64,000 bases of DNA from Flammeovirgaceae bacterium SG7u.111 (GTDB lineage Bacteria > Bacteroidota > Bacteroidia > Cytophagales > Flammeovirgaceae). The position numbers and the translations under genes are program-made. Below, one piece after another: positions 19,360 through 27,492 of this stretch (positions are counted from its first letter, which is position 1; every line of letters begins with the position of its first letter). The DNA is taken from NCBI GenBank assembly GCA_034044135.1, contig CP139021.1, positions 87,501 to 151,500 on the forward strand, in the 5' to 3' direction. The notes below the pieces were generated by a model that was not told the origin of the DNA, made no database searches, and saw only the letters and a list, made by a program, of their open reading frames with translations.

Positions 19360-20898
19360 ATGGAAAAAGACGTTTGTGTAAGATTTGCCCCAAGTCCAAC
19401 AGGGCCATTGCATATAGGAGGTTTGCGTACGGCATTATTCAATTATTTATTTGCCAAACATTATAATGGCAAAATGCTGTTACGGATAGAGGATACGGAT
19501 CGTACAAGGTTTGTCCCAGGAGCAGAAGAATATATTAAAGAAGCTTTGGAATGGTGCGGGATAGTTCCTGATGAAAGCCCGTGGATTGGAGGGGAGAATG
19601 GCCCCTACAGGCAGTCGGAGCGAAAGGATATTTACCATACCTATATAAAACAACTTATTGAAGAGGGTAAAGCCTATTATGCTTTTGATACTCCAGCAGA
19701 ATTGGAGAAAATGCGGGAGGAGCTGAAAGAAGCAAAAGTTGACAACCCGCAATATAATGCGATCACTAGACAAAAAATGTCAAATTCGTTGACGCTGACT
19801 GCCGAAGAGGTGCAGAAAAGAATTGACGAGGGCGTGCCGTATGTGGTAAGGCTTAAAGTACCTGCTAAGGAAGCAATTGTGGTGAGCGACATAGTGAGGG
19901 GAGAAGTAACGGTACATTCCCATACAATTGACGATAAGATTTTACTAAAATCGGATGGGATGCCTACTTACCATATGGCAAGTGTAGTAGATGACCATCT
20001 TATGGAAGTGACACATGTGATTAGGGGAGAAGAATGGTTGCCATCAGCTCCTTTTCATGTTATGCTCTATAAATATTTAGGTTGGGAAGACAGTATGCCG
20101 CAGTTTGCCCATCTGCCCTTGCTTTTGAAGCCGAGTGGAAAAGGCAAGCTCAGCAAAAGGGACGGTGATAAACTCGGCTTTTCGGTTTTCCCTCTAGAGT
20201 GGAAAGATCCTAGCTCTGGTGAGGTTTCTTCAGGTTTTAGGGAAGATGGCTTTTTGCCAGAAGCTTTCACCAACTTTATAGCTTTGTTAGGTTGGAATCC
20301 TGGTACAGAGCAAGAGATTTTTTCTCTTGATGAATTGATTACAGCCTTTAGCGCTGAACGAATATTGAAGGCGGGAACCAAGTTCGATATTGAAAAAGCG
20401 AAGTGGTTCAACCAGCAATATATTAAGCATCTTTCTGTAGAAGAGCTTTCTGGATATTTATTAGCTGAATTGAAAAAGGAAAATATTAGCTGCACTCCAG
20501 AAAAGGCGGCATTAATTGCCGAGGCTATGCAGGAAAGGATTGTCTTCCCTCAAGAGCTTTGGGCAAATGCTAAATTCTTTTTCTTTGCCCCAAAAGCATA
20601 CGACGAAAAAATAGCTAGGAAGAAATGGAAGGCTGAAGCGGTAGATGCTTTTACTGCTTATAAAGACGCCATCCTAGCTTCGGATGATTTTAATAGAGAA
20701 TCGGCAAAGGAAATTTTGACAGAGGTGCTGGAAAGTAAAGGTATTGGGCTTGGAAAAGTAATGCAGGCCTTACGCTTGTCCATCACAGGGCTTGGTGGCG
20801 GTCCAGATCTGATGCTTATAATGGAAGTGCTGGGCAAAGATGAAGTGGCAAGTAGAATTGACAAAGCCATTGCATCTCTTGCAAGCTATGCTGCTTAA
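19360..20898 (+). CDS. gltX: Glutamyl-tRNA synthetase
   Basis: Charges tRNA-Glu (and possibly tRNA-Gln for later amidation) with glutamate. Class I synthetase with the HIGH-type signature PSPTGPLHIGGLRTALFN near the N-terminus and the KMSKS-type loop KLSKRDGDKLG. Length of about 512 aa is normal. An in-frame ATG ten codons earlier (19333) exists, but the protein family begins at EKDVCVRFAPSP, so I place the start at 19360. The following membrane protein gene begins three bases after the stop, implying cotranscription. Confidence 0.97.
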   Translation: MEKDVCVRFAPSPTGPLHIGGLRTALFNYLFAKHYNGKMLLRIEDTDRTRFVPGAEEYIKEALEWCGIVPDESPWIGGENGPYRQSERKDIYHTYIKQLIEEGKAYYAFDTPAELEKMREELKEAKVDNPQYNAITRQKMSNSLTLTAEEVQKRIDEGVPYVVRLKVPAKEAIVVSDIVRGEVTVHSHTIDDKILLKSDGMPTYHMASVVDDHLMEVTHVIRGEEWLPSAPFHVMLYKYLGWEDSMPQFAHLPLLLKPSGKGKLSKRDGDKLGFSVFPLEWKDPSSGEVSSGFREDGFLPEAFTNFIALLGWNPGTEQEIFSLDELITAFSAERILKAGTKFDIEKAKWFNQQYIKHLSVEELSGYLLAELKKENISCTPEKAALIAEAMQERIVFPQELWANAKFFFFAPKAYDEKIARKKWKAEAVDAFTAYKDAILASDDFNRESAKEILTEVLESKGIGLGKVMQALRLSITGLGGGPDLMLIMEVLGKDEVASRIDKAIASLASYAA

Positions 20899-20901
20899 CG
20901 T

Positions 20902-21888
20902 ATGCTGACAGATAGCTGGATCATTTCTCAACTGATTTCTCAAGTATGTGCACTTGCCTTGCTTGGCGGAGCATTATATAATGGAGTTGGCATTTTCTTT
21001 AAGTGGGATGCCAACTCTACTTCCGATCTCCAGCTCCAACTGGAGCGGAAAACTTACCTCATTTCTACCATCGTCCAGTTCGTGATGATTTTTCAGGTAG
21101 TTTCCTTGCTCATGTTTCTGAACACGGTAAATATTCACTTGCCAAGTGTAGTAAAAGGGGCGATGTGTGCTACAGGTGCGCTCGGTGCAAATGAATTTGG
21201 ATATCCTACCTTATATATAAAGGTGGGGGCGGTGCTGGTGTATGCCACATACTTATTTATGCATCAGCTTGATGAAAGCGAACCTGAGTTTCCCCTTACT
21301 CCGCTCAAATACTGGATACTTCCGCTAGCATTCCTATTGGTTGGGGCAGATTTGGTATTGATGATTCTCTATTTTGCCAACATAAATCCTGATGTAATTG
21401 CGACTTGCTGTAGTGTGGCATTTATTGGGTCGGGAGCAAAAGCGGATTTCTTGGGAAATGGAGGCATTGATCCTATTATATATATAGGCACCAGTTCCCT
21501 GAGCTTTTTTGCTCTGATAGGCTCAGTGCTTTTTATAAAAAAGAAAGCAAACCTCCTGAGCTTATGGATTTCCATTGTTTTTAGCATTAGCTCCACTCTT
21601 GCCCTTCGCTACTACTTTGTAAAATACATTTATGGGCTACCTTCCCATCTTTGCCTGTTCGATATATTCTTCGGGCAGTATTACTTTATAGGATATGTGA
21701 TTTTTGGCGCCTATTATATAACTGTTATTGCTGCATTGCTCAAAAGTATATTAGCTTTAAGCGAAGGCAGGCTTAAAACTGAGCACCACAGTTTAGATAA
21801 AATACTTGGAAGAATTATCATAGTTGCAGGAACTGTCGCTCTTGCAATTCCGCTGAGTTATTGGTTGGCATGGAGCGGTGAGCTATAG
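20902..21888 (+). CDS. Polytopic membrane protein with conserved-looking cysteines
   Basis: 328-aa protein with about eight membrane segments and little else. Two features stand out: a MCATGALGANEFGY segment at the outer end of one helix and PSHLCLFDIFFGQYYFIGY in a later one, suggesting a cysteine pair that could be redox-active or bind metal. I cannot assign a family. It follows gltX by three bases, but functional linkage to tRNA charging is unlikely. Similar Cys-containing membrane proteins may accompany NosL/FtsX clusters elsewhere, and such a cluster lies 5 kb to the left. That connection is only an inference. Confidence 0.72.
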   Translation: MLTDSWIISQLISQVCALALLGGALYNGVGIFFKWDANSTSDLQLQLERKTYLISTIVQFVMIFQVVSLLMFLNTVNIHLPSVVKGAMCATGALGANEFGYPTLYIKVGAVLVYATYLFMHQLDESEPEFPLTPLKYWILPLAFLLVGADLVLMILYFANINPDVIATCCSVAFIGSGAKADFLGNGGIDPIIYIGTSSLSFFALIGSVLFIKKKANLLSLWISIVFSISSTLALRYYFVKYIYGLPSHLCLFDIFFGQYYFIGYVIFGAYYITVIAALLKSILALSEGRLKTEHHSLDKILGRIIIVAGTVALAIPLSYWLAWSGEL

Positions 21889-22971
21889 TTAATTCTTGCA
21901 CACATTTAAAAGCTCTCTTTTTACTCTGATATCCGAGTCAATGATAGAATAAAATTCGTCCATATAGTTCAATATGAAGGTCTTGTTTTTTTTTCTAATA
22001 CCATTGCTTTCATTTATGACTAAACTATATAGTTCTTCTTTTTTTTCTTTAAAGAATGCAATGGTCTGGTCAAATGTCTCTTTTGGGTAGCAGTGGCCCA
22101 TAAAATAGCGCTCTCTTACCTCTTTAATAGGAAGGCTTTCGTGAGGGACGGCATATGAGGTATTGATGATGCCAGCATAGTCAAAATCATACGGAATAGG
22201 GTAGGCTATTTGATCTAGGGTAGAAATGTCTTTCACTATTTTCATATTGTGGGTTGTGGGCATAGACCAGTCCGTATTCCCAATAAAATACTGGAAAATA
22301 TCCATCAAGTTTGAAATATTTGCTTCTGTAAGGTTATGGCCCACGTTTTTAGCCAAAATTTCTACACAGTTCAATCTTTTATTCAGCTGCTCTAGGCTCT
22401 CTATAAAAAAAGCATATTTGTATTCTGGTTTGTGTCTTCCGCCAGTATCAATGTATTTTAGCTGAACAAGCCTTACCCTAAAGCTGATATTTGTGAGTAC
22501 ATTATACATTTTATATACTAAGTATTCGGTGAGGAGATATTGCTCGTACATATTTCCAGACTTGCATTCCACTACCATCTTCAACTTATCAAATTCTTGT
22601 AGTTCTTTAAGAATCGCCTTTTTCTTGGAAAGTTTGATTTTGAGAGGAGGGTAATAGCATACTTGTCTACGCATATTTCCCCTTGGCTTTATTCTGATTT
22701 TCCTTACTACTTTTACCGAATCTCTAAGAAAATAAGTCAATATTCCATCGCGGTATTCATCTACATACTTCTTCTTAACTATTTCCTTAAAATCAGCAGC
22801 GATGGTCATTTTCACTACCGTGGTGTCGGCAAAAAAGTCATAGTTGGCAGAAAAGTTATCAAATTGTTCCTTAAACTCTGGTGATGCCTTATAAAGTGAA
22901 TCAAAGTCTTGTTGCGCCCAACTGATCTGATAAAAAAGTAGAAAAGCTAGAATAAGCAATTTGTTTCTCAT
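21889..22971 (-). CDS. Secreted CotH-like protein kinase fold protein
   Basis: 360-aa protein with an N-terminal signal peptide (cleavage near WAQ). It follows the CotH layout: a strand RIKPRGNMRRQ with the RGN motif, a DKLKMVVECKSGNMYEQ-type segment, and the catalytic-looking GNTDWSMPTTHNMKI followed by IPYDFDYAG (a D-x-D-Y metal-binding pattern). CotH proteins are atypical kinases first studied in Bacillus spore coats and occur widely in secreted bacterial proteins. It ends one base after the convergent membrane protein gene and lies 11 bases downstream of a beta-barrel gene, with which it probably forms an operon. Confidence 0.7.
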   Translation of the reverse strand: MRNKLLILAFLLFYQISWAQQDFDSLYKASPEFKEQFDNFSANYDFFADTTVVKMTIAADFKEIVKKKYVDEYRDGILTYFLRDSVKVVRKIRIKPRGNMRRQVCYYPPLKIKLSKKKAILKELQEFDKLKMVVECKSGNMYEQYLLTEYLVYKMYNVLTNISFRVRLVQLKYIDTGGRHKPEYKYAFFIESLEQLNKRLNCVEILAKNVGHNLTEANISNLMDIFQYFIGNTDWSMPTTHNMKIVKDISTLDQIAYPIPYDFDYAGIINTSYAVPHESLPIKEVRERYFMGHCYPKETFDQTIAFFKEKKEELYSLVINESNGIRKKNKTFILNYMDEFYSIIDSDIRVKRELLNVCKN

Positions 22972-22982
22972 CTGAGTGTAGG

Positions 22983-23759
22983 TTAATCAAGGTTCTTGTC
23001 AAAAAAATAGATTAATTGGAAGTTAAAAACTTGTCTTGTGGTTTCAAACTCTGCATCTAAATTATTTTTCGCTTGCCCTATCACATAATAAAAGGTGTAC
23101 CTCCAGTTGAAGTCTCTCCTATAGCCCAGCCCAATCCGTGCATTAAATGTGTTGGCATATCGTTCGGTCAAGTCTTTTTGGCTCACAGGATAGAAAATTT
23201 CTCCATCTACAATACCATAAAAAGCCTTGTCCGACCCAAGCGTTTTCCGAAAGGGGAATTTAATTTGAAGCCTGTTTCTTATCCTTGTCGATTCTGCCCA
23301 GTCTTTAGGTTTGTAAAAGTTTTGATTCCTGTATTCCAGGCGGGAGCGGTTTGTGATATTTATCCTTCCCGAAAGCAATTGAATGATCAGCCCAGTATAA
23401 AACCGATATTCAAAAGAGCTGAAGCCTATGTCTTGTTTTACATGGGAAAGAAGAGTGCCCGCTTCTATATTATAAATAGAGTGGATATTGTAATCGATAG
23501 CTAATTGGTAATCTTGTCGTATGTAATCCCCTTCTTCATTTATATTCCAGATATACCTCACATAATTATTGAGGCGCAAGTTGGTGTTGAAGAAATACGC
23601 AAGTTGTACATCGGCTCTGCTTTGGGTGGTTAACAAGCTTTCTTCTTGTGCAAAAGTTGGGCGAAGGGTTAGAAAAAAAAATAAGCAGGTAGCCAGTATT
23701 GTAATTTTTCCATTGGTGGAAATGGTTAGCCCCCTAATCTGGTAAAATACAGTATTCAT
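22983..23759 (-). CDS. DUF2490-like outer-membrane beta-barrel protein
   Basis: 258-aa protein with a late signal sequence (hydrophobic residues about 19-36, cleavage near FAQ) and a mature part made of alternating amphipathic strands with many aromatic residues, such as YRFYTGLIIQL and LGYRRDFNWRYTFYYVI. It matches the DUF2490 pattern, ending in an aromatic strand NFQLIYFF. It is the upstream member of a two-gene unit with the CotH-like gene. The real start may be internal, because about 18 residues precede the hydrophobic core. Role unknown; a surface platform for the CotH-like partner is possible. Confidence 0.75.
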   Translation of the reverse strand: MNTVFYQIRGLTISTNGKITILATCLFFFLTLRPTFAQEESLLTTQSRADVQLAYFFNTNLRLNNYVRYIWNINEEGDYIRQDYQLAIDYNIHSIYNIEAGTLLSHVKQDIGFSSFEYRFYTGLIIQLLSGRINITNRSRLEYRNQNFYKPKDWAESTRIRNRLQIKFPFRKTLGSDKAFYGIVDGEIFYPVSQKDLTERYANTFNARIGLGYRRDFNWRYTFYYVIGQAKNNLDAEFETTRQVFNFQLIYFFDKNLD

Positions 23760-24136
23760 ATTTTATCATTTGCTGTTTTACCCATACAAATCACATTATT
23801 TTTCTAAATTTAGAATAATTGATTAAATAAATTTTACTTATGCACTCAGGAAAGGAAAATCAATACACCAGATTTTCTGTTGGCATCGGATATGTCCTAA
23901 GCTGAATTGGACAAAGAGTCTTGCTTCAATAGAGCAGGCTGGTTGGGCTTGTTTTTGAAGGAAGGTTTGAAAAGCTTCAAACAGCTCCTTAAAAAGGCTA
24001 GGAGTATGCAAAAGTTTGCAACCCAAAACCTTTGACAATGCTTTACATCAAGGTAAGGATTTTTGATGGAGCGATAGTTCCAACATAAAGTTTGTTTATT
24101 TCCCAATGTTAGGCATTCGGGTGCACCAGTATTTAA
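23760..24136. other. Divergent intergenic region, no gene recognised
   Basis: 377 bases between the divergent DUF2490 and TPR genes. It must hold both promoters. A 21-codon plus-strand frame at 23840-23905 ends in a barrel-like FSVGIGYVLS and might be a fragment of an outer-membrane gene, but it is too short to call. Two minus-strand frames here look random. Confidence 0.45.
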
Positions 24137-25576
24137 ATGAGATATATGAAGGGTATTATATTCATCCCACTTTTTTTTATCGGACTAATTTCTCCTCTGA
24201 TGGGGCAAACTGACGATGCCCTTTTTTTGAAAGCGAAGGGACTTTACGATAAAAATAATTACCGGGAAGCATTGTACCATCTCAAGAAATATATTTCTAT
24301 AGACAATAGCAATGCGGAAGCGTACAAAATGCGGGGCAATTGCTATTTGGAATTTAACCAGCTCGATAGTGCCGAAAATGACTACTATACAGCTCTTCAG
24401 CTAGACAGCACGCTCACCGAGGTGAATTATAACCTTGGGCTTTTGTATGAAAGCCGTTCTCAGATAGATAGCGCAATGATTTTCTATTATCGTTTCATGG
24501 AAACGAATCCTAAAGATGCAGATGTCTATCTCAAACTGGGCACTATTTATGACGAGCGAATGATCCAAGATTCGTCTCGGATTCTCTTTGAGCAGGCTTA
24601 TTCGCTCGATTCTCTCAACCCAGAACCTCATTATTATTTATGTTGGAACTATTACCTCTCAGATGAGTGGGACACCGCACTGAAATGGACAAAAAGCGGA
24701 AAAGAGCTGGATGCAAACAACACAGGGTTTTACTTGGTGGCAGGTTTGTGCCATTATACCCAAATGAATTTTAAGAAGTCCGTAGAGGAGTTTGAAAAAG
24801 CTCTTACAATAGACGAACAACCGAGTATTTATGTGCTTAAGGCACGTTCGGAAGTTTTTATGGATACGGATACATCGCTTATTCGCCAAGGAGAAGATTA
24901 TTCTTTCCAATTTGTACATGTGAACTCGAAACTTACAGAAACGCTTGATACTTGGGTAAAAGATAGTACGCATCAGTATAGTTTTGATAGCCTTTGGGGG
25001 CAATTTGTAGATCCTGTTGATGGCTTTGGGATTGATAAGTATTTTATGTTTTATTATGGAACATCGACCTTAGACGGCTACAGCCCTTATTCATTGAATG
25101 AAAACCCTTTGCCAACCCTTTTGAAAGAAGGGAAATACAAAGAAGCAGCAGAGGCTGGAGAAAGAATTGCCCTAAGAAACCCTTCCGATTTCAAAAACTT
25201 TGGTTTGCTATCGGTTGCTTACCTCAACCTTGGGGATACTGAGAAGTTTTATGATAATGTACTAAAATACGAAGGGTTTGTAAATGGCATATTGGCCACT
25301 GGCAGCGGTGAGTCGTATGGCGATGCGCAGATAGTAATCAAGCCTAGCGATGAGTACGAAGTGATCAGCTACCTAGGGCATTCTTCTCAAAGCCAATCCC
25401 TCAATTTTCATGAAGGCCATATATTTGATATCCTCAAAACGATAGATGAATATGGCAACGAGCGGGACTTTTTTTTCAATATAGATAAGCCCTACAAGCA
25501 GCTTTCGGAATCGGTAGGAGGGAAGAAGAAAAAAAAGAAGCGGGGTAAGAAAAAGAAGTCGAAGAAGAAGGATTGA
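24137..25576 (+). CDS. Secreted TPR-repeat protein with lysine-rich tail
   Basis: 479-aa protein with a signal peptide (residues 1-23, LMGQ) and about five tetratricopeptide repeats over residues 30-230, for example AYKMRGNCYLEFNQLDSAEN and NYNLGLLYESRSQIDSAMIF. A second part (about 270-450) includes one more helical repeat pair (NPSDFKNFGLLSVAYLNLGD) and a strand-rich stretch. The last 20 residues are almost all Lys/Arg. TPRs act as protein-binding scaffolds; partner and role are unknown. The gene is convergent with, and directly abuts, the following lipoprotein gene. Confidence 0.83.
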   Translation: MRYMKGIIFIPLFFIGLISPLMGQTDDALFLKAKGLYDKNNYREALYHLKKYISIDNSNAEAYKMRGNCYLEFNQLDSAENDYYTALQLDSTLTEVNYNLGLLYESRSQIDSAMIFYYRFMETNPKDADVYLKLGTIYDERMIQDSSRILFEQAYSLDSLNPEPHYYLCWNYYLSDEWDTALKWTKSGKELDANNTGFYLVAGLCHYTQMNFKKSVEEFEKALTIDEQPSIYVLKARSEVFMDTDTSLIRQGEDYSFQFVHVNSKLTETLDTWVKDSTHQYSFDSLWGQFVDPVDGFGIDKYFMFYYGTSTLDGYSPYSLNENPLPTLLKEGKYKEAAEAGERIALRNPSDFKNFGLLSVAYLNLGDTEKFYDNVLKYEGFVNGILATGSGESYGDAQIVIKPSDEYEVISYLGHSSQSQSLNFHEGHIFDILKTIDEYGNERDFFFNIDKPYKQLSESVGGKKKKKKRGKKKKSKKKD

Positions 25577-26392
25577 TTACTCGACTTTTATTTCTTGTGT
25601 GAAATTGAAGGGAGTTCCACTTTCATCATAACTCCAAAAGCAAATTGCTTTTCCCTTTCCTTGTAATTTATATTTTCCTCGGTCTTTAGCTTCAAAAGAT
25701 AGGATAGCAGCCCCGTCAATTTTTTCAACTGTAAAATCTAATGTTTTTGCTTCATTGTGTGAAATCAAAATGGACTCATAATCTATCTTAGGGTAGCTTG
25801 GGTCGAAAGAATATTTAGAAACAGCGATAACTATTTTGATAGTATCTCCCACACTATATTTGTTTTTATTAAAGAAATAACTAAAATGAAGTTTAGGGAA
25901 ATCAGAAGTAGTTTCTACCTCGCTAGCTATGGATTGAAAGATCTCATGTTCCATTAATGCCAGAGTTATCATAAAGTCCTTTTCAATTTTTTTCGAATCT
26001 CTTTTTTCTAAATGATCAACAAAAAATGATGCATTATGCATCAATCCTTCCCAGTTGTTTATTTCGAACTTGTTTGCTGTTTTTAAAGAATCGAGGAATG
26101 TATAATAAGCGGTATACTCTTTTAGGTCGGGAAAAGAATCATTTCCAAATTGAGCTAAAACAGGTCTTTTTCTCACTGTTATTTCTTTTGCAGAAGAGAG
26201 CCATTTAACTTCGAGAGTTTTCCTACCTGCTCGATCCACTCGATGCTCAATGAATGTTAGTAAGCCCTCATTATCTCTTAGTATAAACTCGTGTGTTTCA
26301 TGCCATAGCTTTTCAGCTTCTTCAGGAGGCTGCGGAGGCCTACAGGAAAAGATGAAGATAGAAAGGAGGAGGAAAAGAGGTAGGTTTTTCAT
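25577..26392 (-). CDS. Putative lipoprotein of unknown function
   Basis: About 271 aa when started at the internal Met at 26392, which gives a clean lipoprotein signal (hydrophobic stretch then IFSC at Cys 17). An upstream start at 26428 is open but would put twelve polar residues before the signal. The body shows a helical N-terminal part and a C-terminal beta-sandwich-like part (YSVGDTIKIVIAVSKYSF, AILSFEAKDRGKYKLQGKG) resembling a carbohydrate- or protein-binding module. No family recognised. Its stop abuts that of the convergent TPR gene with no spacer. Confidence 0.7.
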   Translation of the reverse strand: MKNLPLFLLLSIFIFSCRPPQPPEEAEKLWHETHEFILRDNEGLLTFIEHRVDRAGRKTLEVKWLSSAKEITVRKRPVLAQFGNDSFPDLKEYTAYYTFLDSLKTANKFEINNWEGLMHNASFFVDHLEKRDSKKIEKDFMITLALMEHEIFQSIASEVETTSDFPKLHFSYFFNKNKYSVGDTIKIVIAVSKYSFDPSYPKIDYESILISHNEAKTLDFTVEKIDGAAILSFEAKDRGKYKLQGKGKAICFWSYDESGTPFNFTQEIKVE

Positions 26393-26559
26393 GTAATTAT
26401 TTTTAGTCGAAACAGCACTTAAGAGCAAGTTTAAAGGTAAAGTTTTGAAAAAACTCTGAGCCGATTTCCCCCAAAAAACTTATCTTTAAGAGAAGTGCCC
26501 AAATATATTTTGGACGTTTCAACAACCTTATCAACCAAAAATAACTACGTAAATAGAAA

Positions 26560-27408
26560 ATGGAAGCATTAATAGAATTTTTCGAGCACGTGCCTACCGT
26601 GTTCCGAACAGGATTGCTGTTAGGGGGGATCGTCCTTTTTTGGATGCTAGAAGGCATTTTGCCCATGTTCAAGTTTAGTTACAAAAAACTCAACCACGGG
26701 GCATTGAACATGTTTTTTAATCTCACCACAGCCATTGTTGGGTTTAGCTTGGCAGGTGCACTGCTTTGGGCGTCCAATTTTACCCAAGAAAATAATTTTG
26801 GTTTGCTACATATAGTGGAAATGCCGCTTTGGCTAGAAGTAATTGTGGGGGTGCTGTTACTCGACCTTATCGGAGCATACTTTATCCACTGGCTAGAGCA
26901 TAAAGTTAAATGGATGTGGAAATTCCATTTGGTACACCATAGCGATACCACTGTCGATGTAACTTCAGGCTTGCGCCATCATCCGGGAGAAACCGTATTT
27001 CGGATATTTTTCACCATCTGTGCTGTAATGGTTGTTGGTGCGCCCATGGGCATAGTGATGCTTTACCAAAGCCTTTCTGTGTTTTTTGCCCACATCACCC
27101 ACGCTAACATCACAATGCCCGCAAAGCTAGACAAAGCTCTGTCTTATGTATTTGTTACTCCGTATATGCACAAAATCCACCATCATTACCAACAGCCCCT
27201 TACCGATACCAACTATGGCAACATCTTCGCTTTTTGGGACCGAATATTTAAAACTTATGCCGAAGTGGACGATACGCAAACTATCCAATATGGAATAGAT
27301 ACGCATATGGATCCGAAGGAGAATACAAGGGTCGGGAACTTATTAGCTATCCCATTTCAGAAATACAGAACACCTGAAAGTATAGGGTTAGAGAAAGAGA
27401 AAGCTTGA
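26560..27408 (+). CDS. Fatty acid hydroxylase / sterol desaturase family membrane enzyme
   Basis: 282-aa integral membrane di-iron enzyme. Three to four hydrophobic segments carry the histidine clusters of the family: HWLEH (near 107-111), HLVHHSD (near 120-125), HITHAN and HKIHHHYQQP (near 205-212). These bind two iron atoms that activate oxygen to hydroxylate or desaturate lipid chains. Bacteroidota members are candidates for hydroxylating fatty acids, sphingolipids or carotenoids. The histidine pattern is complete. It is transcribed alone and ends in a bidirectional terminator shared with the convergent TonB receptor gene. Confidence 0.9.
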   Translation: MEALIEFFEHVPTVFRTGLLLGGIVLFWMLEGILPMFKFSYKKLNHGALNMFFNLTTAIVGFSLAGALLWASNFTQENNFGLLHIVEMPLWLEVIVGVLLLDLIGAYFIHWLEHKVKWMWKFHLVHHSDTTVDVTSGLRHHPGETVFRIFFTICAVMVVGAPMGIVMLYQSLSVFFAHITHANITMPAKLDKALSYVFVTPYMHKIHHHYQQPLTDTNYGNIFAFWDRIFKTYAEVDDTQTIQYGIDTHMDPKENTRVGNLLAIPFQKYRTPESIGLEKEKA

Positions 27409-27439
27409 TGAAAGTCAAAATATGACACTATAAAAGTAA

Positions 27440-27469
27440 AAAGGCCAGCGATCTGCATCGCTGGCCTTT
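27440..27469. terminator. Bidirectional terminator
   Basis: A perfect 13-bp stem (aaaggccagcgat/atcgctggccttt) with a four-base loop lies between the convergent hydroxylase and TonB receptor genes. T-rich sequence on each strand supports termination from both sides. Confidence 0.88.
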
Positions 27470-27492
27470 CTTGTATTATAAAAGGGGTAAAC

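Noticed and set aside
19236-19466. 76-codon plus-strand ORF starting ahead of gltX
   Set aside because: It overlaps the gltX start in another frame; the synthetase is unmistakable and leaves no room for it.
23838-24106. Two minus-strand ORFs and a 21-codon plus-strand ORF ending in FSVGIGYVLS
   Set aside because: The minus-strand frames look random. The short plus-strand frame resembles a barrel end but is too short to support a gene or pseudogene call.
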